A DNA stretch of 13,220 nt from Methanoregula sp. GTDB taxonomy: Archaea; Halobacteriota; Methanomicrobia; Methanomicrobiales; Methanospirillaceae. The notes below the pieces were generated by a model. That model saw only the letters and a program-made list of their open reading frames with translations, did no database searches and was not told where the DNA came from. The stretch covers positions 1 through 13,220 of the forward strand of contig JAPKXV010000312.1 of assembly GCA_026394635.1 (NCBI GenBank). Reading direction: 5' to 3'. The position numbers and the translations under genes are program-made. The first letter of the stretch is position 1. The number at the start of each line of letters is the position of its first letter. Positions 6,102 to 13,220 of the stretch are shown one piece after another.

Positions 6102-7793
6102 TTATCTGTGGGTAAAATACGCCATAACGCCGTCATCCGAGACCGCATCGATCTTTGCAAACCCGACGCGCTCGAACTGCACAACCTTCCCCAGCTCCTG
6201 TTTCACTGCGGGTTCACAGGCCCCGTATATCTCACCTTCCTGTGTAAGCAGCGTGCACGGGACACAATCCTGTGCCGGGAGCCACTGGATGATGGGGGCT
6301 TTTGCCGCCCGGGCATCCGCAAGCGAGTCGCCCGTGTAGGTAAACGAGGGTGGTGTGCCGTCCCACGCGATTGTCACGTTGAAGAGATCCTTGAGCCGGA
6401 GCATGGATACGTCCCGGTTGATCTCGCTCTTGGGGACCAGCACCGTCCCGGTACATTCAAGCGTGCGGTTGCCCCGCGAGGCATCGTTCGGGTGCAGCAG
6501 GGCGTGCGCAGTGTGGGGTCTGGCACCCTCGATCTGTGCAGTCACCGGATCAGGGACAAAGAAGTACCGGTTTGCCACCGGGTCGACGATCTTCCTGTTC
6601 TCGGCATAGAGGTTGTCCCACGAGAACGAGATATCGGTTTCGCCTATGCCGATGGCAAGCACTGCATTCCTCACCGCATCCGGTGAGATCCCCCGGCGGG
6701 CGAGCGCCCGTAGCGTACCGAGCCGGATATCATCCCAGCCGGTATATGTCCCCTCTCTGATGCCAAGCCGCATCTGGGATGTGGAGAGAACGACACCCTC
6801 GATCCCCATCCTGCCGTAGTGCCGGTACACCGGCACGTTCCAGCCAAAATGGTCGTAAATGAAGCGCTGCCGGCGGGTGTTCGCAATATGATCTTTCCCC
6901 CGGATCACATGCGTCACCCCGAGCAGGTGGTCATCAGCGACAACCGAGAAGTTCATGAGCGGGTAGACATGCGCCTGCACCTGCGGGTGCGGCGGGGAAT
7001 CAAGAATCCGGAACGCCGGGAAGTCCCGCATCGCCGGGTCGGGATGGTTCAGATCGGTCCTTACCCTGACGGATACTTCACCTTCGCGGAAGGTGTGGTC
7101 GAGCATCTTCTCCCAGAGTTCAAGGTTCTTTTCCACGGCCTGACCGCGGCACGGGCAGGCGGTCTTTGCCATCTTCAGTTCCCTGAAGCGATCGTTATCG
7201 CAGGTGCAGACATATGCCCCGCCCCGCTCGATCAGCTGGCGGCAGAGATCGTAGTAGAGCGGCAGCCGGTCGCTCTGCGTAACGGTTTCGGTGATGCCAA
7301 GACCCAGCCATGCACTATCCTCCCTGACCGTCTCATACGCTTCGGGGTCAACCCGCTTGGGGTCAGTGTCTTCGATGCGGAGGATATACCTGCCTCCATA
7401 CTGCTTGACGTACGCGTCGTTGAGCACCGCAGCCCGTGCATGCCCGATATGGAGTGGCCCGGAGGGATTGGGCGCAAACCGCATGACGACGCCGTTCTCT
7501 GCACCCTCGAGATCAGGGAGGGCTCTCTTGTGCTCGTGCTTTTCAAAAAGGCTGGCGTACATATCCGGGGCAATCACCTGGAGCTTTGCCACCCGTTCAT
7601 CCACAGAGAGTGCCGCGACATCCGCGATCGCTTCCTGTGCGAGCGCCGAGATCTCCTTTGCCCGGCTCCGCAGTTCAGGGTGCGCTCCCATCACCATGCC
7701 GATAACGGCACCTGCCTGCGGGACTCCTCCGTGCTTCACCGCGTTCTGGAGCGCACAGCACAAGAGCAGCTCCTTTGGCTCCTGCCCTGCCAT
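6102..7793 (-). CDS. gltX: Glutamyl-tRNA synthetase, archaeal type
   Basis: GluRS charges tRNA with glutamate; the archaeal enzyme is normally non-discriminating and also makes Glu-tRNA(Gln) for GatDE. The 563-residue product has an archaeal N-terminal helical extension (about 1-95), the class I nucleotide motif PNPSGPLHIGHA (HIGH at 115-118), RIEDTDP, a four-cysteine CTC...CPC pair (196/198 and 213/215) that may bind zinc, and the second signature LSTSQM (336-341) in place of KMSKS, followed by TGWDDIRLGTLRALARRGI. The C-terminal third is the beta-barrel anticodon-binding region of the GlnRS-like lineage. The ATG at 7791-7793 abuts the idsA stop (TAGATG), with GGAG seven bases upstream inside idsA, so it is translated from the same message. 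Confidence 0.95.
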   Translation of the reverse strand: MAGQEPKELLLCCALQNAVKHGGVPQAGAVIGMVMGAHPELRSRAKEISALAQEAIADVAALSVDERVAKLQVIAPDMYASLFEKHEHKRALPDLEGAENGVVMRFAPNPSGPLHIGHARAAVLNDAYVKQYGGRYILRIEDTDPKRVDPEAYETVREDSAWLGLGITETVTQSDRLPLYYDLCRQLIERGGAYVCTCDNDRFRELKMAKTACPCRGQAVEKNLELWEKMLDHTFREGEVSVRVRTDLNHPDPAMRDFPAFRILDSPPHPQVQAHVYPLMNFSVVADDHLLGVTHVIRGKDHIANTRRQRFIYDHFGWNVPVYRHYGRMGIEGVVLSTSQMRLGIREGTYTGWDDIRLGTLRALARRGISPDAVRNAVLAIGIGETDISFSWDNLYAENRKIVDPVANRYFFVPDPVTAQIEGARPHTAHALLHPNDASRGNRTLECTGTVLVPKSEINRDVSMLRLKDLFNVTIAWDGTPPSFTYTGDSLADARAAKAPIIQWLPAQDCVPCTLLTQEGEIYGACEPAVKQELGKVVQFERVGFAKIDAVSDDGVMAYFTHR

Positions 7794-8756
7794 CTAGAAG
7801 CTCCGGGTCACAAAAAATTCGCCGATGTCCATTAAGAGCTGGCGTTCCGGTGTGGGGGGGAGGATGGCAAGGTGTTTGTTGCTGTCGGCGACAAGGTCTG
7901 CTGCCACCTTCTTTACATCGGCAATCACCCCTGCGTCGGTGAGCTCGGCGATCGCCGCATCGATATCGGCATCCGTGAGCTCGCGCCGGTATTTCAAAAG
8001 ATCAATACCTTTCTCCCGTGCCTTGATCATAATAAGCGTCTGCTTTCCTTCACGGAGATCGGACGCACGGTCTTTCCCGCTCTTTTCCGAAGGGGTCAGG
8101 AGATCGATAAGGTCGTCCTGGATCTGAAACGCAATACCGGTGTTAAGCCCGAAGTTATAGAGGGTTTTTGTCTGCTGTGCATTGCCGCCGCCAAGGATCG
8201 CCCCGATCCCCGCAGCTGCTGCATACAGGACACCGGTCTTCTTTTTTACCATCTCCATATATTCGTACTCGCTCACATCGTCCCGCTTCTCAAACGACAT
8301 GTCCATGTGCTGCCCCTCGCAGATATCGGCACAGGCACGGGCAAGCATCGACACCGCACGGACCTTTGCAGTCCCGTCGGCGTTTGACAGGCAGATGAAC
8401 TCAAATGCCCGGGCATAGAGGACATCACCGGCGAGGATACCGGTTGGCATGTCCCATTTTGTATGAACGGTCTGCACTCCCCGTCGCAGGGTGTCGTCAT
8501 CCATGATGTCATCATGGATGAGGGTAAAGGTGTGGGTGAGCTCGAGTGCGAGTGCCGCCTGCATGATATCATAGGAACTCCCGGGCTTCACCGCATCCGC
8601 AGCGAGCATGACAACCGCCGGGCGGAGCCTTTTTCCTCCTGCGGCAAGGAGATGGGCGGATGCCATGTTCAGCTCGCCAATCCTGCACGTAAAATACCGG
8701 TCAATCATGCTGTCGATCTGCGCTGCGACGGATTCCAGGTACGGTTCGAGTTCCAT
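7794..8756 (-). CDS. idsA: Short-chain isoprenyl diphosphate synthase (geranylgeranyl diphosphate synthase)
   Basis: IdsA condenses IPP with allylic diphosphates to make the C20 (and C15) chains of archaeal ether lipids. The 320-residue product has the substrate-binding GGKRLRP (40-46), the first aspartate-rich motif DDIMD (82-86) and the second motif DDLID (214-218). Phe77, five residues before the first motif, is the bulky residue that caps chain length at C20 in archaeal type I GGPP synthases, so C20 is the expected product. The ATG at 8754-8756 follows rnj after 12 bases, with AGGGGA at 8765-8770. It sits downstream of Fni, which supplies DMAPP. The stop TAG is directly followed by the gltX ATG. 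Confidence 0.94.
   Translation of the reverse strand: MELEPYLESVAAQIDSMIDRYFTCRIGELNMASAHLLAAGGKRLRPAVVMLAADAVKPGSSYDIMQAALALELTHTFTLIHDDIMDDDTLRRGVQTVHTKWDMPTGILAGDVLYARAFEFICLSNADGTAKVRAVSMLARACADICEGQHMDMSFEKRDDVSEYEYMEMVKKKTGVLYAAAAGIGAILGGGNAQQTKTLYNFGLNTGIAFQIQDDLIDLLTPSEKSGKDRASDLREGKQTLIMIKAREKGIDLLKYRRELTDADIDAAIAELTDAGVIADVKKVAADLVADSNKHLAILPPTPERQLLMDIGEFFVTRSF
8498..8520. repeat. 23-base perfect palindrome inside idsA
   Basis: Eleven bases on each side of T8509 are exact reverse complements. The palindrome encodes the HDDIMDD part of the first aspartate-rich motif (catalytic core of IdsA). It may be a by-product of encoding repeated His/Asp/Met codons. Confidence 0.7.
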
Positions 8757-8768
8757 GACAAAATTCCC

Positions 8769-10106
8769 CTAATTCAGCTTGAGGCGCTGCCCGTTCTTCA
8801 GCATATGAACCGTGGACTGGGCGGTGTACCCCATTTCCGTAGCAAAGTCCGTATACCCGGCCGTCATCTTCAGGTGCCCGTGGGCAGGGATGATATGCTG
8901 AGGGTTGAGCAGCTGGATGAACTCATAGTGATCCTCACGGTAGGCATGACCGGATACGTGCAGATCTTCAAAGATGCGTGCACCGGCATGCCGGAGGTGC
9001 TGCTCGATCATGTAGCGCTGGCCGAAGTTCATAGGGTTGGGGATCACCGTTGCCGAGAAGATGACCTTGTCCCCTTTTGCGAGCTGGTAGGGCGTGTCCC
9101 CCGTCGCGAGACGGGTCAGGATCGAACCGGGTTCACCCTGGTGCCCGGTGACGATCGGCATGAATTTCTCCTTACCCTCCTTCATCATCCGGCGCATCGT
9201 CCGGTCGACTGTCCGCCGGTTGCCAAAGACGCTGGTCGTTGACGGGAACGAGACGAGCTTCATCTGTTCTGCAGTGACCGAGTACCGCTCCATCGACCTG
9301 CCGAGAAGCACCGGCTTTCTCCCGATCTCGTGGGCACATTCCGCTATTGTCTTCACCCGCGCAATATGCGAGGAGAATGTGGATACAATAATCGCGTTCT
9401 TGTCGTCCTCATAACTGGTGAGGGTATCGCGGACAAGGTTGCGGGCGATCCGCTCGCTGGGACACCGTCCCGGGCGATCGATATAGGTACTTTCCACAAT
9501 CAGTGCAATTACACCTTCTTTCCCGATCTGGCGGAGCCGTGCAAAGTCCGGTGGTTCACCAATGACCGGTGTCCGGTCCAGCTTGAAATCACACGCATAC
9601 ACGATCGCTCCGTGGGGTGTGTGAAGTACCGGAGTAACGGTGTCAATGATCGAGTGCTGCGTGCGGACGAACTCGAGCACCAGGTTCTGGGAGAGCGTGT
9701 AGCGCTGCCCAGACTTGAGTGCAAAGAGCTTGTTATTTACACCGAACTTCTGCTCACCGGAGATCTGCTGCCGGATCAGTTCTGTGGCATACGGGGATGC
9801 GATAATCGGCGCATTGTACCGGTGTGCCAGTTTCGGGATTGCCCCGATGTGGTCAAGGTGCCCGTGCGAGCATACGATCGCTTTGACCGTCCCTTCGATC
9901 CCGTTCATCAGTGTATCGTCCGGTATCGCCTTGATCTTGATCAGGTCAAGGGAGTGCATATTCTCAATTTCCGCATCCTCGTGGATCATTATCTGGTCCA
10001 GCCGGAGTCCCATGTCAAAAATGACAATTTCATTTCCGCAGCGGACGGCAGTCATATTCCGTCCGACTTCATCATACCCGCCCACTGCGATAATCTCGAT
10101 TTCCAT
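8769..10106 (-). CDS. rnj: Archaeal RNase J (metallo-beta-lactamase / beta-CASP ribonuclease)
   Basis: The 445-residue protein has the two-metal motif HGHLDH (81-86) with SHGHLDHIGAIP context, the acidic YACDFKLD strand, and the beta-CASP motifs VESTY, VSTFSSH, VTGHQGEPGS, DLHVSGHA and a final IPAHG. Archaeal RNase J degrades or trims RNA 5' to 3' in the cytoplasm. The length and the absence of KH domains separate it from the longer aCPSF1. The ATG at 10104-10106 has a good AGGAG at 10116-10120. The gene is embedded between fni and idsA although its role is in RNA turnover. An AT-rich element upstream suggests an extra promoter. The stop is TAG. Confidence 0.93.
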   Translation of the reverse strand: MEIEIIAVGGYDEVGRNMTAVRCGNEIVIFDMGLRLDQIMIHEDAEIENMHSLDLIKIKAIPDDTLMNGIEGTVKAIVCSHGHLDHIGAIPKLAHRYNAPIIASPYATELIRQQISGEQKFGVNNKLFALKSGQRYTLSQNLVLEFVRTQHSIIDTVTPVLHTPHGAIVYACDFKLDRTPVIGEPPDFARLRQIGKEGVIALIVESTYIDRPGRCPSERIARNLVRDTLTSYEDDKNAIIVSTFSSHIARVKTIAECAHEIGRKPVLLGRSMERYSVTAEQMKLVSFPSTTSVFGNRRTVDRTMRRMMKEGKEKFMPIVTGHQGEPGSILTRLATGDTPYQLAKGDKVIFSATVIPNPMNFGQRYMIEQHLRHAGARIFEDLHVSGHAYREDHYEFIQLLNPQHIIPAHGHLKMTAGYTDFATEMGYTAQSTVHMLKNGQRLKLN

Positions 10107-10143
10107 GTATACTGTCTCCTGTTCTTTTGTTGTTGTGGTAAAA

Positions 10144-10164
10144 CAAATTTTTTTTAAATTTTTA
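10144..10164 (-). promoter_or_regulatory. Internal AT-rich promoter candidate upstream of rnj
   Basis: The 58-base gap between fni and rnj is the longest in the operon. On the minus strand it begins with an almost pure A/T stretch (AAAAATTTAAAAAAAATTT), about 40-55 bases before the rnj ATG. It resembles a TATA/BRE region and would let rnj-idsA-gltX be expressed apart from the mevalonate genes. It could instead be only a spacer. Confidence 0.45.
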
Positions 10165-11253
10165 TTACCTGATACCCGCCGGATTGTCCTTTTCTATCAT
10201 CTGCCGGGTCTTACCGGTGACAAACACCCGTGCTTTCTTAAGGTCGGCAACCCGTGCAGAGCCGGTAAGGAACATTGCAACGTCCAGTTGCCGGTGGATC
10301 GCATCGATTGCCTGTTTTAAGGCCTCGTCACTTTCAAGAGCCGGGGGGAGAAGCGGGAGCGCCATCCCGCAGAGGTCGGCCCCGAGTGCAAGCGCTTTTG
10401 CCATGTCAAGACCGGTGCGTACGCCGCCTGAGGCAATCACAGAGCCCGGGGATGCCAGCACTTCGCAGAGGCTCACGACCGTGGGGATCCCCCAGTCAGC
10501 AAAGTCCTCCCCGAGGATCTTGTTATTCCGGTCTGCTGTATTCCGGTTCTTTCCGGCCCGGACGCTCTCAACCGCCGACCACGAAGTCCCGCCAGATCCG
10601 CCAACATCAATTGCTGCAACCCCCGCACCCCAGCACATCCGTGCAGTCTCCGCTGAAATGCCGGAGCCGGTCTCTTTTACAATCACCGGTGTCTTTGTGT
10701 CCCTGCAGAGAGCCTGTACCGCACCGAGGCAGCCTGCCGCGTTATGGTCTCCTTCCGGCTGGATCGCCTCCTGCAGGAAATTAAGGTGGATTGCGATTGC
10801 GTCAGCACCGATCATCGCGATGGCCCGCTCCGCCCACTCGATCCCGTGGTCACGGAGCTGGACAGCCCCGAGGTTTGCCACGAGAAACGCGTGCGGTGCT
10901 TCGTCCCTCACCACCGAGAATGTATCGGCAAGGTCAGGGTTTTCGAGTGCAGCCCGCTGCGAACCGACGCCCATGCCGATTCCGAAGCGCTCCGCTGCCC
11001 GCGCAAGCCGGGCGTTCACCGCTTTCGTTTCCGGGTGCCCGCCGGTCATTGCAGAGATAAAAAGGGGAGAGGAGAAAGTCCGGGATAAAAACCGCGTGCG
11101 CCGGTCAATTGCTGCCATATCGCACTCCGGCAGCGCGTTGTGTACGAACCGTATGTCGGAAAAACCGGCGTCGCCACGCTCGATGTCCTCCTCTGCACAG
11201 ATCCGCAGGTGGTCGAGCTTCCGTGACGATGTAAACCGTTTTTTGTCTCCCAT
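10165..11253 (-). CDS. fni: Type II isopentenyl-diphosphate delta-isomerase (FMN-dependent)
   Basis: Fni interconverts IPP and DMAPP using reduced FMN. The 362-residue TIM-barrel protein has RKLDHL (11-16), the FMN-binding SAMTGG (67-72), GSQ (97-99), HLNFLQE...QPEGD (156-169, with the catalytic Gln161 region and metal-binding Glu167), GGSGGTSW and ASGGVRTG (phosphate-binding loops). The ATG at 11251-11253 lies 15 bases after ipk, with AGGG at 11259-11262. It forms the step between IPK and IdsA in the archaeal lipid pathway, and gene order follows this sequence. No key residue appears lost. Confidence 0.95.
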   Translation of the reverse strand: MGDKKRFTSSRKLDHLRICAEEDIERGDAGFSDIRFVHNALPECDMAAIDRRTRFLSRTFSSPLFISAMTGGHPETKAVNARLARAAERFGIGMGVGSQRAALENPDLADTFSVVRDEAPHAFLVANLGAVQLRDHGIEWAERAIAMIGADAIAIHLNFLQEAIQPEGDHNAAGCLGAVQALCRDTKTPVIVKETGSGISAETARMCWGAGVAAIDVGGSGGTSWSAVESVRAGKNRNTADRNNKILGEDFADWGIPTVVSLCEVLASPGSVIASGGVRTGLDMAKALALGADLCGMALPLLPPALESDEALKQAIDAIHRQLDVAMFLTGSARVADLKKARVFVTGKTRQMIEKDNPAGIR

Positions 11254-11268
11254 GATTTCCCTACCCTC

Positions 11269-12021
11269 TCATCCTCTCACTTTTGTCCCGCCGCAGTCCC
11301 TTCCCCTCAGGAAATCGGGGATGCGCGAGACATGGAAAATTTCAGACCCGACACCCGCATCCGCGAGCTCGAGCAGTTCGTTGATCTTCCCTCTCATTCC
11401 ACCGGTGACATCGGTAAATGTCGAGCTGCCGATCTGGAGGGATGTGCCAGATGCCGGTGTAATTTCCGGCACCACCACCCCTCCCTTCAGCACTCCCGGT
11501 ACATCGGTGGCGAGTCCCACATGGCTGATAGTGAGCAGCGGTGCAAGGTACCGCACCATCTGGACACCTGACACAATGCAGGCACCCCGGGACTGGTCCA
11601 TCACCACATCACCGTGGATCACTGGGACTATCCCGAGGGTTACCATTTTTTCAAGATGCCTCGCTTCAAACGCGACCAGCCTGCCGCAATCCGCAAATGC
11701 GACATGGAGCGGGTGGACCCCTACTGCCTCCACGCCCTGCCCCTGGAGTGCCGCAACAACTTCCCCGTTCAGCCGCGCAACCGCGTTATGGGTAATTGCA
11801 ATCCCTTCCGCGTGCCCAGCTGCTGCACCGCGATCAAGATGGAACCGCTTTGCTTCCGGGTGACCGCAGGAACCGGCGCCGTGGACGACCACCAGCCCCG
11901 GTACCGGGTTTTTCGCAACCGCTTCTGCGATGGCAGACACCTGCCTCCGGTTGATTGCGCAGTCACCGCTCTTGTCGGTGATCACGCTCCCGCCGAGTTT
12001 GCGCATCATGCGGTCAGACAT
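11269..12021 (-). CDS. ipk: Isopentenyl phosphate kinase, with an unusual active-site substitution
   Basis: IPK phosphorylates isopentenyl phosphate to IPP in the modified archaeal mevalonate pathway. The 250-residue product has the amino-acid-kinase features KLGGSVITDK (8-17), VVHGAGSCGH (45-54, His54 being the substrate-binding His of the family), VPVIHGDVV (132-140), LATDVPGVL and TDVTGGMRGK. The family has SGD at the segment here read as SGV (151-153): Val153 replaces the Asp that aligns with NAGK Asp162, which orders the catalytic lysines. The GTC codon at 11563-11565 differs from GAC by one base. The ATG at 12019-12021 is preferred: it follows AAGGAG with four bases between and overlaps the mvk stop by eight bases. 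A GTG at 12039 would add six residues. Confidence 0.92.
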   Translation of the reverse strand: MSDRMMRKLGGSVITDKSGDCAINRRQVSAIAEAVAKNPVPGLVVVHGAGSCGHPEAKRFHLDRGAAAGHAEGIAITHNAVARLNGEVVAALQGQGVEAVGVHPLHVAFADCGRLVAFEARHLEKMVTLGIVPVIHGDVVMDQSRGACIVSGVQMVRYLAPLLTISHVGLATDVPGVLKGGVVVPEITPASGTSLQIGSSTFTDVTGGMRGKINELLELADAGVGSEIFHVSRIPDFLRGRDCGGTKVRG

Positions 12022-12883
12022 GCTTCTCCTTTCGTGCACCTTCGGTGTCGATACCGGTTACGATCGCCCGTGCATTGGACGCCTCGATTGCCTTGGCAAC
12101 CCGTTGCTTGAGTCCTTTGGGGGCGAGTGCGACCATGCATCCTCCGCCACCCGCACCGGTAAGCTTGGCACCAAATGCACCGGCGGTTCGGGCGGCAAGC
12201 ACGAGCCTCGATAGCGCCGGGTGACCCACCCCCAGCGCATCGAGCAATGCATGGTTCATATCCATATACCGGCCCAGTTCCCGTGGATTGTCGAGGTGAT
12301 GAATTGCATTCAGGCTCACCCCTTCGATTGCATCGAGCAGGTGGCCGACAATCTCGGGGTGTTTTTTTTTGAGATCGCTGACCTGCTCCACCATCTTTGA
12401 GGTATTGTGGGAGACGAGCGTGTCGCCAATCACGATCTGGAGGTTCTGCGGCGGCAGGCGCCGTCGCGAGGAGCCAGTGATCAGGACAATCCCGCCATAC
12501 GATGAAACGGTGGTATCGGTGGGGCTCGCCCTGCCCTTCTGCACCTTCTTTTCGATCTCAAATGCCATATCGGCGATCTCTTCCCTTGTCTTTCCCAGCT
12601 GGAATTCATCGTTGATGGCGCAGAGCGTAGCCACCGTAATCGCTGCAGACGACCCAAGACCGGACGAACTTGGGATCTGCGAGTTTATGTACACGCTGCC
12701 ACTGACTCCCATATCCATAAAGCAGTTGTGGATATAGGGGGAATTTGGGGTGTGGGGGCGTTTGCTCTGGCGCACGGTCACAAAGACGCGGGGCTTGACC
12801 GCCATCGCAATACCGGGTTTGCCGTACACCACCGCATGCTAACCAAACAAAAACACTTTGCCCGGCGCACTCCATGTTGCCAA
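12014..12883 (-). CDS. mvk: Mevalonate kinase, interrupted by in-frame TAG at codon 15
   Basis: Mevalonate kinase makes mevalonate 5-phosphate from mevalonate and ATP. Read from the TTG at 12881-12883 the product is MATWSAPGKVFLFG, then TAG (12839-12841), then HAVVYGKPG and the rest, 289 positions in all. The stop sits exactly where the family motif has Glu (GEHAVVYG). The rest is intact: PSSSGLGSSAA (71-81, GHMP ATP loop), catalytic Asp123 in SPTD, and KLTGAGGGGC near the C-terminus. The TTG start is supported by GGTGAT at 12889-12894 and by one base of spacing after the upstream stop. A GTG at 12832 could restart translation but would lose the first strand and the PGK/GEH motifs. The 3' end overlaps ipk. 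An A9 run (minus strand, 12362-12370) keeps frame. Confidence 0.9.
12839..12841 (-). other. In-frame TAG replacing conserved Glu15 of mevalonate kinase
   Basis: Codon 15 is TAG between FG and HAVVYG. A GAG-to-TAG change of one base explains it. Other genes in the window (purC, rnj, idsA, the ABC1 kinase, the MEMO gene) end in TAG, so it is an ordinary stop in this genome. Confidence 0.9.
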
Positions 12884-12884
12884 C

Positions 12885-13220
12885 CTATATCACCGCAATG
12901 GCTGCGTACCCCACGACCTCAGACCGGTCGCCGGTAACATCCCCACTTGTCGTGTACGTAAGGAGTCGTCCCTCGTTTGCCCCCATCGTCCGGCACGCTG
13001 CTACCATCGCAGCAATCGGGCCGTACCCGCAGGCGGAGACTTTCCGTTCTTCAATGCGCCGGTAGAATTCCCTGGTATCGAGCGACTGCAGGGGTTCGAT
13101 CGCGTAGAGGTCATTCTCCCTGGCAAGTGTCTCTGATACATAATGGGAGAAATCGCTCGACGCAACGATCCGCACGTCCCTTTTCGTTGCCTTGATTGCA
13201 GAGGCTATTTTGTTGCCAAG
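12885..13220 (-). CDS. MEMO-family protein (AmmeMemoRadiSam system protein B), C-terminal part
   Basis: The frame is open from the right edge to TAG 12885-12887, giving the last 111 residues. Conserved MEMO blocks are IVASSDFSHYV, SACGYGPIAAM (the Cys aligns with the metal-site Cys of human MEMO1, as far as can be judged by eye), LLTYTTSGDVTGD and VVGYAAIAV at the end. MEMO proteins share the fold of class III extradiol dioxygenases; in archaea the gene is typically next to mevalonate pathway genes or beside AMMECR1 and a radical-SAM gene, and its reaction is not settled. The stop is one base before the mvk TTG, and the mvk ribosome site lies inside this gene, so the two are coupled. The N-terminus is outside the window. 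Confidence 0.88.
   Translation of the reverse strand, partial: LGNKIASAIKATKRDVRIVASSDFSHYVSETLARENDLYAIEPLQSLDTREFYRRIEERKVSACGYGPIAAMVAACRTMGANEGRLLTYTTSGDVTGDRSEVVGYAAIAVI

Noticed and set aside
6819..7835. 338-codon plus-strand frame opposite gltX
   Set aside because: Antisense shadow of the gltX coding region, which has HIGH and the other synthetase motifs.
10184..11863. 559-codon open frame on the plus strand
   Set aside because: It is antisense to fni and ipk, both of which have clear family motifs; composition (rich in Ser, Arg, Pro, Ala) is typical of a shadow frame.
12362..12370. A9 run in mvk as a frameshift site
   Set aside because: The frame continues correctly on both sides (LKKKHPEIV) with family-like sequence; no shift is needed.
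12839..12841. TAG in mvk as pyrrolysine
   Set aside because: Several neighbouring genes end in TAG as the natural stop, Glu rather than a special residue is expected here, and no pyl genes are in view. Not fully excluded.
1..13220. CRISPR arrays, insertion sequences, tRNA or rRNA genes
   Set aside because: No spaced direct repeats, transposase motifs, terminal inverted repeats of IS type or cloverleaf-like segments were recognised by eye on either strand.

Overview
The window looks like chromosomal core DNA of a methanogenic euryarchaeon, most likely of the order Methanomicrobiales. The grounds are an F420 pathway gene (cofG), an archaeal-type glutamyl-tRNA synthetase, isopentenyl phosphate kinase (the marker of the modified archaeal mevalonate route), type II IPP isomerase, a short-chain prenyl synthase with a GGPP-type cap, archaeal RNase J, a stand-alone ferredoxin:thioredoxin reductase-like protein, and a histidine kinase with the TRHD-N H-box common in these methanogens. 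The order is inferred from gene content and style; no comparison was run. No mobile element, CRISPR array, tRNA or rRNA was seen.

Layout. Bases 1-198 (minus) hold the N-terminal part of a soluble histidine kinase that runs off the left edge. A 204-base divergent spacer follows. On the plus strand come cofG and purC (translationally coupled, GTGA overlap), then a small FTR-like iron-sulfur protein and a broken family-6 type DNA glycosylase gene (2551-3062). From about 3100 to the right edge everything is on the minus strand. Read 5' to 3' from the right edge the order is: MEMO-family protein (partial), mevalonate kinase, isopentenyl phosphate kinase, type II IPP isomerase, RNase J, GGPP synthase, GluRS, terminator, an orphan DNA methyltransferase, terminator, and an ABC1/UbiB-type atypical kinase.

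How the genes work together. The right half is a compact lipid-precursor operon. Mevalonate kinase makes mevalonate 5-phosphate, IPK turns isopentenyl phosphate into IPP, Fni converts IPP to DMAPP, and IdsA builds the C20 chain of archaeal membrane lipids. RNase J and GluRS are embedded in the same transcription unit. Gene junctions are overlapping, abutting or at most 15 bases apart, except for a 58-base AT-rich gap before rnj that looks like an internal promoter.

The notable signal is damage at positions where these families are strongly conserved. Mevalonate kinase has an in-frame TAG exactly where the GEHAVVYG motif needs Glu. IPK has Val where the amino-acid-kinase fold has its organising Asp. 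The glycosylase gene has an in-frame TGA plus a C-tract frameshift. The methyltransferase appears to change frame inside a strong GC-rich hairpin at its 5' end. An essential lipid gene with a nonsense codon cannot easily be tolerated, so either these are consensus errors in the assembly (for example a metagenomic contig) or something unusual (readthrough or gene replacement) is going on.
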